Shown piece after piece: positions 25,822-33,139 of a stretch of DNA of 64,000 nt. A model generated the notes under the pieces. The model saw nothing but the letters and a program-made list of their open reading frames with translations. It searched no databases and was not told where the DNA came from. The stretch lies in the NCBI RefSeq assembly GCF_037327425.1, contig NZ_CP147846.1:2852001-2916000 (forward strand), read 5' to 3'. The position numbers and the translations under genes were made by a program. Numbering within the stretch: position 1 is the stretch's first letter; the number at the start of each line of letters is the position of its first letter. The DNA comes from Rhodococcus sovatensis (GTDB lineage: Bacteria > Actinomycetota > Actinomycetes > Mycobacteriales > Mycobacteriaceae).

Positions 25822-26628
25822 CTAGCGGTAGCGAACCGTCACCGGCGCGTGATCGGACCAGCGTTGGTCGTAAGCCTCGGCGCGCTCGGTGACGGCGTCC
25901 TTCGCGCGATCGGCGAGCGATTGCGTCGCGAGCTGGTAGTCGATCCTCCACCCCGCGTCGTTGTCGAAGGCCTTGCCGCGGTACGACCACCAGCTGTACG
26001 GACCTTCGACATCGGGATGCAGTTGACGAACTACATCCGTCCATGGGCTCTTCTCTGTCAGAAGAGCCGACACCCACGCGCGTTCCTCGGGAAGGAACCC
26101 CGAGTTCTTGCGGTTGGTCTTCCGTGTCTTGAGGTCGTTCTCGGTGTGGGCGATGTTCCAGTCACCACTGACGACGACGTCTCGATCGGCTGCCTTCGCG
26201 GCCTTCGCGATTGTGGCGAGGTACGTGGCGAACGCTGCCATGAATCGCTCTTTCTCGTCCTGGCGCTCGGTGCCTACCTCACCCGACGGCAGGTAGAGGC
26301 TGGCCGCGGTGACGTCACCGAAGTCCGCCTCGATGTAGCGGCCAGACTCCTCGAATTCTGCGGCGCCGATCCCCACCCGCACGGCGTCGGGCGCCGTGCG
26401 GGAGAGAATGGCAACACCGTTTCGCCCCTTGGCCGAAGGTTCCGCCGACGCCAGATGCCAGCCCGAGTCGAGTGCCGGCGCGAGAGCCTTGGTCAGCTCT
26501 CCGTCGTTTGCACGCGTCTCCTGCAGGCAGACGACATCTGCGTCGGTTGTCTCCAACCACGGCAGCATTCCTTTCCTGGCGGCCGCGCGAACTCCGTTGA
26601 CGTTGACTGTGGACACGGTGATAGGCAC
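25822..26628 (-). CDS. xth: Exodeoxyribonuclease III family protein
   Basis: About 268 residues of the exonuclease-endonuclease-phosphatase fold. Visible catalytic motifs are VNVNGVRAA (about residues 7-15), LQETR with the metal Glu (about 37-41), SGDWNIAHTEND (about 146-157) and the terminal WSDHAPVTVRY. It acts on abasic sites and 3' blocks in base excision repair. Start chosen at a GTG that directly precedes PITVSTVNVNG; the open frame extends 11 more codons upstream. It lies between trpS and the YidC gene, all on the minus strand. Confidence 0.92.
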   Translation of the reverse strand: MPITVSTVNVNGVRAAARKGMLPWLETTDADVVCLQETRANDGELTKALAPALDSGWHLASAEPSAKGRNGVAILSRTAPDAVRVGIGAAEFEESGRYIEADFGDVTAASLYLPSGEVGTERQDEKERFMAAFATYLATIAKAAKAADRDVVVSGDWNIAHTENDLKTRKTNRKNSGFLPEERAWVSALLTEKSPWTDVVRQLHPDVEGPYSWWSYRGKAFDNDAGWRIDYQLATQSLADRAKDAVTERAEAYDQRWSDHAPVTVRYR

Positions 26629-26674
26629 GCACAGCACGGTAGTCGACGGCACCGACAGCACGCCGCAGGTGGGT

Positions 26675-27598
26675 TCACCGGCGGCGCTTCGGTTTGGCTC
26701 CCGGTTTGGGAGCGGTCACCCGCACTTCAGGTTTCGACGCGCGTGCCTCCTCGGCTGCGCGCGCGTCTTCTTCATCGATACGTCGGTACACCAGGTGCTG
26801 TTGAGCGTATGTCCATATGTTGTTGCTCACCCAATACAGCAGCACCGCGATCGGCAGGACCGGTCCGCCGACGAGAACACCGACGGGAAAGACCCACAGC
26901 AGCAGCCTGTTCATCATCGCTGTCTGCGGATTGCTTCGTGCGACGTCGTCCTGACGTGCAATGGACGCGCGTGCATTGAAATGCGTCGCGACACTTGCCA
27001 TCACCATCAAGGGAATCGCAACAAGTGCGATGGTCACTATCGTCGGTACTCCGCCGAACGGAGCAAACGAATCCAACGTGTCCCGTGAACTGCTGATGGC
27101 AGCCGAAATGGGCGCGCCGAACAGACGAGCGTCGAGGAACGACTGCACGTCGTCCACACCGAAGAAGTAATTCGGGGTGTTCGCGTTGTCCTGCGCGGAC
27201 ATACCGAGCTGGCCGAACCCGGTGGCCGTACGGTTGAACGATCTCAACACGTGCAACAAACCGATGAACACCGGCGCTTGTGCAAGCAGTGGAAGGCATC
27301 CGAGCAACGGATTGAACCCGTGTTCCTTCTGTAGCTTCTGCATCTCGCTGGCCTGCTTGGCCCGGTCACCCTGATACTTCTTCTGCAACGCCTTGATCTC
27401 GGGTTGCAGCTTCTTCATCGTGAGTTGTGTACGAATTTGTCGGACAAAGGGTCTGTAGAGCGCCAACCGGAGCGTGAACACCAGAAACACGACGGCCAGC
27501 GCCCAAGTGATTCCGTTGTCCGGTCCGAGGACGGAGCCGAATATCGTGTGCCAGATCCACAGAATTCCGGACACGGGGTAATAGACGAAATCGAGCAT
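26675..27598 (-). CDS. yidC: YidC/Oxa1/Alb3 family membrane protein insertase
   Basis: About 307 residues with five predicted helices. MLDFVYYPVSGILWIWHTIFG begins the protein; the hydrophilic-groove Arg is in FTLRLALYRPFVRQIRTQLTMKK, followed by the coiled cytoplasmic hairpin QALQKKY...SEMQKLQKEHGFNPLLGCLPLLAQAPVF (abridged) and a basic tail KPKRRR. Start chosen at 27598 after GAGGTG; an ATG ten codons upstream is possible. No rnpA, jag or gidB lies nearby, so this is probably a second YidC and not the oriC-linked copy. It is last in a row with two small membrane proteins and a DUF4173-like protein. Confidence 0.9.
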   Translation of the reverse strand: MLDFVYYPVSGILWIWHTIFGSVLGPDNGITWALAVVFLVFTLRLALYRPFVRQIRTQLTMKKLQPEIKALQKKYQGDRAKQASEMQKLQKEHGFNPLLGCLPLLAQAPVFIGLLHVLRSFNRTATGFGQLGMSAQDNANTPNYFFGVDDVQSFLDARLFGAPISAAISSSRDTLDSFAPFGGVPTIVTIALVAIPLMVMASVATHFNARASIARQDDVARSNPQTAMMNRLLLWVFPVGVLVGGPVLPIAVLLYWVSNNIWTYAQQHLVYRRIDEEDARAAEEARASKPEVRVTAPKPGAKPKRRR

Positions 27599-27680
27599 GG
27601 AAAGCACCTCATCGAAGTAGTCGGCCAAAATGGATCTGCTCGACCGGCGACGGCGCCCGGAGTACGGGTCGCTGGACCGG

Positions 27681-27989
27681 TCAGGTGACCGATCCAGGTG
27701 CTCTCGGCATAGGCCGCCCCGGTGCGTCGGGACGGTGTTGGCGACGAAATCCCCCGCGGAGGCGTCGTTCCTCGGCGGGTGGGTGCGTACTCGGCGTGCT
27801 CGCGGCGATGATCGCCGACGAACCGAGGACGCCGAGCACGACGAGGGCAGAGACTGCGAGCCCCATCAGAGCCAATTGGACAGTCGGCTGGTCGTCGACG
27901 ACGACCAAGAGCAACAGCGTTGCGACGAACAGGGCCGCGAACGCGGTCAGGGCGCGACTGCTTCCTACGAACGAACGTGGGTGGTACAC
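27681..27989 (-). CDS. Small two-helix membrane protein, second paralogue (possible DUF6412)
   Basis: A 102-residue protein with two hydrophobic helices (about residues 13-30 and 36-64) and a basic, Pro-rich tail: RRLRGGFRRQHRP followed by GRPMPRAPG. The tail matches that of the neighbouring 28053-28343 product almost residue for residue, so the two are paralogues from tandem duplication. GTG start with GGGAG five bases ahead. 82 bases upstream of the yidC-like gene. I believe the family is DUF6412, often beside a YidC gene in Rhodococcus, but that is from memory. No function is known. Confidence 0.75.
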   Translation of the reverse strand: MYHPRSFVGSSRALTAFAALFVATLLLLVVVDDQPTVQLALMGLAVSALVVLGVLGSSAIIAASTPSTHPPAEERRLRGGFRRQHRPDAPGRPMPRAPGSVT

Positions 27990-28052
27990 GAGAACTCCCG
28001 GGGTGCGGACTGACGAAAACGAACGGTCCGGGGGCGAACTCGGGTTACCTGA

Positions 28053-28343
28053 TCAGAGCGCCCCCACCGGCGCACCGGGAGCGCGAGGCATGGGACGGCC
28101 TGCCTCGTCTGGACGTTCCTGCCTGCGGAACGCGCCGCGTAGCCGCCGCTGCGCGCCGTCGGGACCGTATGCGACGCCGAATACCGCACGCAGCAGGTCT
28201 TTGCGGCTTCCCACGGCCACGACCGTCACGACCAGCGCGGTGACAACGAAGCCGAACAGGGCTGCAGTGGCGGCAGAATCAGGGAGCGTGGCGAGCAGTG
28301 TCAGAACAAGGAGGTATGCCGCGACGAGATGGATATATCTCAT
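28053..28343 (-). CDS. Small two-helix membrane protein, first paralogue (possible DUF6412)
   Basis: A 96-residue protein: MRYIHLVAAYLLVLTLLATL and AATAALFGFVVTALVVTVVAVG are membrane helices, then RRLRGAFRRQERP and GRPMPRAPG, the same tail as the next gene. The start at 28343 is fixed by GAGGAGG just upstream; the longer open frame lacks sense as protein. Helix sequences differ more than the tails, which suggests the basic tail is the functional part, perhaps an interaction surface at the inner face of the membrane. Confidence 0.75.
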   Translation of the reverse strand: MRYIHLVAAYLLVLTLLATLPDSAATAALFGFVVTALVVTVVAVGSRKDLLRAVFGVAYGPDGAQRRLRGAFRRQERPDEAGRPMPRAPGAPVGAL

Positions 28344-28405
28344 GGCATTCCTCCTCACGCTGGATGACGTTCCCGGTTCACCATATCCGAAGTGCAGGCA
28401 CCCGC

Positions 28406-29926
28406 TCAGGGCATCGATGCACAGGTAACGGTCGGACGCTGGTCGAGCAGCTCGGATGCCCGCGCGTCGGGAACGTTCCAGTCCCGCCAACTGCCCGACG
28501 GCTCGCCTGCACCGAGTGCGCAGCTACGGTACGGCTCGGGAAGCCGATCGAGTTCGGGTGCCGCGTCGCTCGACAATCGTGACAGATACCGAGTGTCGAT
28601 CTTGCCGGTGGTCTCGAATCGCTCCACATTGTGCCGCGCGATGTATGCGTCGGGGTTGAGGACCGCCAGACCCAGAACTGTCAGCACCGCACCCGCGCCG
28701 ACGGCTCGCGGAAGCCATCGCCCCGACATTTTCAGTCCTGTCGCCATCACGAGCAGGAACACCGAACCGAGCCACAGTTCGACGGCGGTCACGAACAACC
28801 GCAGGGTCGTGTATCCGTACTGCTGTTCGTACAGGGACATCCGATGAAGCGCAGACGCGACCACGACGAGCGACAAGGTGCACAGCAGGCCCAGCAAGAT
28901 CCGTAGGGCCGCGCGATCGACCACCGAGGTTCTCGGTGCCTTCCTGATGACGATCGCAATGACGAGCAACGTCAAGGCCGTCACCGCGAGCAGTTGCCAG
29001 AACCCCTGGCGCGCATACTCGGCGTTGGTGAGCCCGTCGGTGACCAACACGTGGCTCTGGCCGCCGAACAACGACCCGATCTGCACGCCGACGAATCCAG
29101 CGAACACAGCAACGAGGGCTGCGAGCGGAACGATCCACTCCCACAGCCGGATCGTCCTCGACGACGGCCGAGCCAACCGGTCGAACCGCGGACGATTGAC
29201 CACCAGGTACGACGCGGCGAGCACTCCACCGGCCACCAGAAGGAAGACCATGACTCGTGCCGCAGCCACACCTGGATCCCATTCCGGCGCGACGTCGTCG
29301 ACGAGCCTTTCGAATGCGGGGTCTGCGCCGGCGAACAGTGCAGCGAAGACTCCGACCACCACGATGGTGACGACCGCCACGGCTGCGACTCGACCGAAAT
29401 GTATTCGCCCTGTGTCCAGGCGTCGCATCCCGCGGGAGGTCCAGCGCACCGTCCTGGTCATGACCAACACCGGAGTCATTGCCCCGAGCGCTGTGCCCCT
29501 GAAGGTCCACGACCCCGACAGCACCGCGCCGGCGACGAACACCGCCAACCACATCGACATCGTTACCAACCACCCGGCCGATCGGAACACGGCAACCGAG
29601 CTGAGGGCCAGGACTGTCAGTGCCCCGGCAGCGTGCCACGTCGTCGTTCGTTCCGGTCGAGCGCACGCTACCGCCACCAGGATCGCCACCGCAGTGATCG
29701 GATAGCCGATGCCTGTGCCGGACAGCACGACCGAGCCGACAACCCCCGCCAACAGCGCTCCGACCAATACGTGCCGGGGCGCCGCTGCATGACGCACGAC
29801 GGGCCAGACTCTGACCGGCCAGGGTGAACAGCGATGCTGCCGCACAGGCGCTTTCCGGCTCTCTGTCGGTGTGGGACCTTCGGGCGGTGCGGGACTGTCG
29901 GTGACAGAGTGTTCAGTGGCGCTCAT
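28406..29926 (-). CDS. DUF4173/DUF4153-like multi-pass membrane protein
   Basis: About 506 residues with a Pro-rich cytoplasmic N-terminus (about 40 residues) and around ten to twelve helices. The segment with NAEYARQGFWQLLAVTALTLLVI and LRMSLYEQQYGYTTLRLF-like text (here HRMSLYEQQYGYTTLRLFVTAVE) is the family hallmark; the C-terminal 90 residues after NPDAYIARHNVERF are extracytoplasmic. Start chosen at 29926 with AAAGG ahead; the open frame continues upstream through the 17-bp repeats but that part is repeat translation. Family function unknown. It lies downstream of a two-component system and may be under its control. Confidence 0.8.
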   Translation of the reverse strand: MSATEHSVTDSPAPPEGPTPTESRKAPVRQHRCSPWPVRVWPVVRHAAAPRHVLVGALLAGVVGSVVLSGTGIGYPITAVAILVAVACARPERTTTWHAAGALTVLALSSVAVFRSAGWLVTMSMWLAVFVAGAVLSGSWTFRGTALGAMTPVLVMTRTVRWTSRGMRRLDTGRIHFGRVAAVAVVTIVVVGVFAALFAGADPAFERLVDDVAPEWDPGVAAARVMVFLLVAGGVLAASYLVVNRPRFDRLARPSSRTIRLWEWIVPLAALVAVFAGFVGVQIGSLFGGQSHVLVTDGLTNAEYARQGFWQLLAVTALTLLVIAIVIRKAPRTSVVDRAALRILLGLLCTLSLVVVASALHRMSLYEQQYGYTTLRLFVTAVELWLGSVFLLVMATGLKMSGRWLPRAVGAGAVLTVLGLAVLNPDAYIARHNVERFETTGKIDTRYLSRLSSDAAPELDRLPEPYRSCALGAGEPSGSWRDWNVPDARASELLDQRPTVTCASMP

Positions 29927-29972
29927 CGATGGACCTTTCTTCGGTATCTCTCGGCCGGACTCGGACCGACAT

Positions 29973-30056
29973 GCGGTTCGGACAGGACCGTGTTTGGGCA
30001 GGAACGTGTTTCGGACAAGGCCGTTTTTCGGGCAGGGCCGTTTTTCGGACAGGACA
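29973..30056. repeat. Five tandem 16-17 bp imperfect repeats
   Basis: Plus-strand units begin at 29973, 29990, 30006, 30023 and 30040. Two units are GTTTTTCGGGCAGGGCC and GTGTTTCGGACAAGGCC; the shared core is TTCGGRCAGG. They fill the gap between the kinase stop and the DUF4173-like start, about 47 bases ahead of that start. They could bind a regulator or affect the leader RNA. Spacing is not a multiple of a DNA turn. No spacers, so this is not CRISPR. Confidence 0.75.
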
Positions 30057-30101
30057 AGGACCGACGGCACGCAGGCGTGCGTCGAAAGAATGGGTCGAGA
30101 T

Positions 30102-31088
30102 TCAGGAGTGCGGGATCTGCACCCTGATATGGCAACCAGGAGTCCGGTCCAGCACTTCTATCGTGCCGCCGTGGAGCTCGGTTGCCCACCTGGCGATGGC
30201 AAGCCCGAGACCGGTACCCCCGTCCACTGCGCCGCCGCGAGTGAACCGATCGAACACCGAGAAGTGTTCTGTACGAGCAATTCCTGGCCCTTCGTCGACA
30301 ACCTCGAGCCGTATTCCGTCCGCGGCGGAATATGCCGACATCGTTACCTCGGTTCCTCGCGGGGCGTGCCGGACTGCGTTGTCGATGAGGTTGGTGACGA
30401 CCTGAGTGAGCCTGGATCGGTCTGCCGACACCTCCAGATGCGGTGGCTGCACGTCGATTCGGACGCAGTTGTGCTCCGAGGTCACCACATCGAGGAATCC
30501 ACGAACACCGAAGCGCTCGGGACGCAGCGGGAGGACTCCCCCTTCCAGTCGTGACAGGTCCAGCAGTTCGGTCACCAGATCTCCGAGCTTTTCGGTCTGC
30601 TTCAGCGCGACTGCCAGAGTGTCCGGTTCGGGGTCGGTGACGCCGTCGACCATGTTCTCCAGAACGGCGCGCAGTGCGGCGATAGGAGTTTTGAGTTCGT
30701 GTGAGACATTGCCGATCAGTTCGCGCCGGTATGTGTCGGCCGCCTCCAGATCGGTGGCCATGGTATTGAACGCCTCGGCGAGTTGGCCCACTTCGTCACG
30801 GGAGGTGGCGCGGACTCGCGTCGAATAGTCGCCTCGCGCCATCGCTTTCGCGGCCGACGTCATTTCCCGTAGCGGTGAGGTCATGCCGTGAGCGAGCACC
30901 TGCGTCGCGGCCAACGACATGACCAGGGCAGCGAGCAGGGAGTAGCGAAACTGCCAGCCTGCGCCGATCCAGAAGACGACACTGGCGACCACTAGCACGA
31001 TGCCTACGATCAGCGACACCTTGAGCTTGAACGACCCGAGCGGATCGAGGGGACGAGGAAGCCTGCGCACCGCGTCGGACAGCCTCAT
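30102..31088 (-). CDS. Sensor histidine kinase (HAMP, BaeS/MprB type)
   Basis: About 328 residues: a short cytoplasmic start, two closely spaced membrane helices (KVSLIVGIVLVVASVVFWIG and YSLLAALVMSLAATQVLAHG, about residues 23-66) with almost no extracellular loop, HAMP (MTSPLREMTSAAKAMARGDYSTR), the phosphoacceptor box GNVSHELKTPIAALRAVLENM near residue 128, the N box VVTNLIDNAVRHAP and the G boxes DEGPGIA and GGTGLGLAIAR. Lack of a sensor loop suggests it senses the membrane itself. Start at 31088 overlaps the response-regulator stop (ATGA). Confidence 0.92.
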   Translation of the reverse strand: MRLSDAVRRLPRPLDPLGSFKLKVSLIVGIVLVVASVVFWIGAGWQFRYSLLAALVMSLAATQVLAHGMTSPLREMTSAAKAMARGDYSTRVRATSRDEVGQLAEAFNTMATDLEAADTYRRELIGNVSHELKTPIAALRAVLENMVDGVTDPEPDTLAVALKQTEKLGDLVTELLDLSRLEGGVLPLRPERFGVRGFLDVVTSEHNCVRIDVQPPHLEVSADRSRLTQVVTNLIDNAVRHAPRGTEVTMSAYSAADGIRLEVVDEGPGIARTEHFSVFDRFTRGGAVDGGTGLGLAIARWATELHGGTIEVLDRTPGCHIRVQIPHS

Positions 31089-31759
31089 CTCGGCACATCC
31101 AGAGCGTAGCCGACCCCATGAACCGTACGGATCAAGTCGCCACCGATTTTGCGTCGCAACGCTTTCACGTGACTGTCGACCGTTCGACTGCTTGCCGAAT
31201 CCTGCCAACCCCAGAGCTCGGCCAGAAGTGTCTCGCGGGCGACGGCCGCCCCAGGACGACCCGACAAGTAGAGCAGGATATCGAATTCGGTTCGAGTCAA
31301 ATGTATTTCACCATCGATGCCGGATACTCGCCGGGCGTGGTGATCGATCGTGATGACGCCGAGATTGGTCGAGGACGATTCGACCAGGGCAGTGCGATCC
31401 GATCGCCGCACCAGAGCGTGTACGCGTGCAACGAGTTCTCGCATACTGAACGGCTTGGACAGATAGTCGTCGGCCCCGACTCCGAGGCCGACCAGCATGT
31501 CGGTCTCGTCGGACTTGGCCGTCAGCATCAGCACCGGGACGGCACGGTCGGCTTGAATCCGGCGGCAGACCTCCAAACCGTCGAAACCGGGCAGCATGAC
31601 GTCGAGCACCACGACGTCAGGCCGAACGCGCAGGCACATCTCGACGGCCGAGGGTCCGTCGGATGCGGTGACCACGTCGAAACCCTCGCCGCGTAAGCGC
31701 GCGGAGACGGCGTCGGAGATCGTCGGTTCGTCGTCGACGACAAGAACGGTGCGGTTCAT
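31085..31759 (-). CDS. OmpR/PhoB family response regulator
   Basis: A 224-residue two-domain regulator. Receiver: acidic pocket VLVVDDEP, phospho-acceptor Asp in DVVVLDVMLPGFDG (about residue 51), Lys in SKPFSMRELV (about 101). C-terminal winged helix with LTRTEFDILLYLSGRPGAAVARETLL and TVDSHVKALRRKIGGDLIRTVHGVGYAL. It is coupled to the kinase by a four-base overlap. The DUF4173-like gene with the repeat array downstream is a plausible target. Confidence 0.94.
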   Translation of the reverse strand: MNRTVLVVDDEPTISDAVSARLRGEGFDVVTASDGPSAVEMCLRVRPDVVVLDVMLPGFDGLEVCRRIQADRAVPVLMLTAKSDETDMLVGLGVGADDYLSKPFSMRELVARVHALVRRSDRTALVESSSTNLGVITIDHHARRVSGIDGEIHLTRTEFDILLYLSGRPGAAVARETLLAELWGWQDSASSRTVDSHVKALRRKIGGDLIRTVHGVGYALDVPR

Positions 31760-31917
31760 GTATCTGACCCTAGAGGCAGCCGATGGAGGAGTCGGACAGG
31801 AATTGTGGAGGTTCGGTGAAGATCCTCGGGGCGGCTCACAGCGACATCCCAGCCCGAGCAGAGTCCATCGGAGAGTGGAGCGACGACCGAATGAACGGAA
31901 GCGAGAAAGGGCCGAAT

Positions 31918-31936
31918 TGAGGGTCGGCTACCCTAA
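31918..31936. promoter_or_regulatory. IdeR/DtxR iron box
   Basis: TGAGGGTCGGCTACCCTAA matches the 19-bp DtxR/IdeR consensus at 15 of 19 positions by my alignment, with the conserved AGG core arms and CCTAA end. It is 67 bp before the start of a siderophore-binding lipoprotein gene, the usual distance for iron-repressed promoters. Confidence 0.72.
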
Positions 31937-31951
31937 TCCGGACGGACGGGG

Positions 31952-31972
31952 GTCTGCAGGTTCATTGCAGAC
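31952..31972 (+). other. Leader hairpin before the siderophore-binding protein gene
   Basis: GTCTGCA (31952-31958) and TGCAGAC (31966-31972) form a perfect 7-bp stem with a 7-base loop, between the iron box and the ribosome-binding site (GAAAGGG) of the lipoprotein gene. It may stabilise the leader mRNA. Confidence 0.4.
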
Positions 31973-32002
31973 TCCGCCACACTCTCCTCGAAAGGGCCCT
32001 TC

Positions 32003-33046
32003 ATGGTCGGAACCACGCGATCGTCTCGGTTGGCAGCCGCAGCCGTTGCGACGGCTTTGCTTCTCTCTGCCTGCTCCAGCTCGTCCGACGACGCTGCCGA
32101 CTCCGGCAACGACACCGGTTCGGGCGGCGCCTTCCCCGCCACCGTCGAGCACGCGTTCGGCGAGACCACCATCGACGCCGAACCGACGCGTGTCGTCGTG
32201 GTCGGGTACACCGAGCAGGACACCGTGCTCGCGCTCGGTGTGAAGCCTGTCGGAGTCACCGAGTGGTACGGCGAACAGCCGTATGCAACGTGGCCGTGGG
32301 CGCAGGAGGCACTGGGAGATGCGACCCCCGAAGTACTCAGCGCCGACGACGGATTCCAGTACGAGCGGATCGCGGCCCTCGACCCCGATCTGATCATCGG
32401 AACCAACGCAGGTATGGACGAGGCGAGCTACACCACCCTGAGCGACATCGCGCCGACCATCGCCCATTCCGGCGACTACACCGGATACTTCGAGCCGTGG
32501 GATGTCCAAGCCAGGAACATCGGTACCGCGCTCGGTAAGAAGGACGAGGTCGACGATCTCATCGCGAGCATCGACGAGAAGTTCACCGCAGCCAAGGCCG
32601 AGCATCCCGAGTTCGTCGGGACCAAGGCGATCTTCCTGCAGAACGCCTTCTACGATGGCGCAGCGATCGCCTATCAAAATGGGCTCAGCACCGACTTCCT
32701 TACCGATCTCGGCTTCGTCGTACCGTCGGAGATCGACGCTTTCGCACCGCCCGAGGGCGGCGGGCAGGCGAACATCCCGCGTGAGAACCTGTCGGTTCTC
32801 AACTCTGCAGACGTGCTGCTGTGGGGCACGGAATCGCCGGAGGATCGCACGGCTCTCGAGCAGGAAGCGGTCTACCAGAACCTGGACGCGGTCAAGAACA
32901 ACAAGCTCGTCTTCACCGATGGGGTGACCGCGGGCGCGATCTATTTCACCAGCGTGCTCAGCCTTCCCTACGTGATCGACAAGATGACGCCCGCTTTCGC
33001 GAGCACCCTTGCCGGTGACGGCGCAGCAACCACGACCGCAGGTTAG
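32003..33046 (+). CDS. Iron-siderophore ABC transporter substrate-binding lipoprotein
   Basis: A 347-residue protein of the FecB/FepB type. The N-terminus is a lipoprotein signal with lipobox LLLSACSS, Cys near residue 24. The body has the two-lobe TroA-like fold with RVVVVGYTEQDTVLALGVKPVGVTEWYG and the lobe-linking helix. It would bind ferric siderophore on the outer face of the membrane. No permease or ATPase genes accompany it, so it must share a transporter encoded elsewhere. A good IdeR box precedes it. A long inverted repeat closes the gene. Confidence 0.9.
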   Translation: MVGTTRSSRLAAAAVATALLLSACSSSSDDAADSGNDTGSGGAFPATVEHAFGETTIDAEPTRVVVVGYTEQDTVLALGVKPVGVTEWYGEQPYATWPWAQEALGDATPEVLSADDGFQYERIAALDPDLIIGTNAGMDEASYTTLSDIAPTIAHSGDYTGYFEPWDVQARNIGTALGKKDEVDDLIASIDEKFTAAKAEHPEFVGTKAIFLQNAFYDGAAIAYQNGLSTDFLTDLGFVVPSEIDAFAPPEGGGQANIPRENLSVLNSADVLLWGTESPEDRTALEQEAVYQNLDAVKNNKLVFTDGVTAGAIYFTSVLSLPYVIDKMTPAFASTLAGDGAATTTAG

Positions 33047-33051
33047 CCACA

Positions 33052-33117
33052 TCCGCCGACATCGAGGTTGTGCATCGAATCGGACGACATTCGAGTCGCA
33101 ACTTCGATCTCGGCGGA
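33052..33117. terminator. Inverted repeat between convergent genes, bidirectional terminator
   Basis: Arms 33052-33069 and 33100-33117 pair at 16 of 18 positions. The 30-base loop contains a second 6-bp hairpin (TCGAAT/ATTCGA). It lies 6 bases after the lipoprotein stop and 23 bases before the end of the convergent MFS gene. Confidence 0.65.
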
Positions 33118-33139
33118 CGACCGTGGGTATCGAGCAGCG

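Noticed and set aside
29973..30056. Possible CRISPR array
   Set aside because: The 16-17 bp units abut each other without spacers and no cas genes occur.
30057..30084. Terminator after the kinase gene
   Set aside because: A GCACGC/GCGTGC stem is present but the loop is only two bases and nothing else supports termination, so I did not list it.
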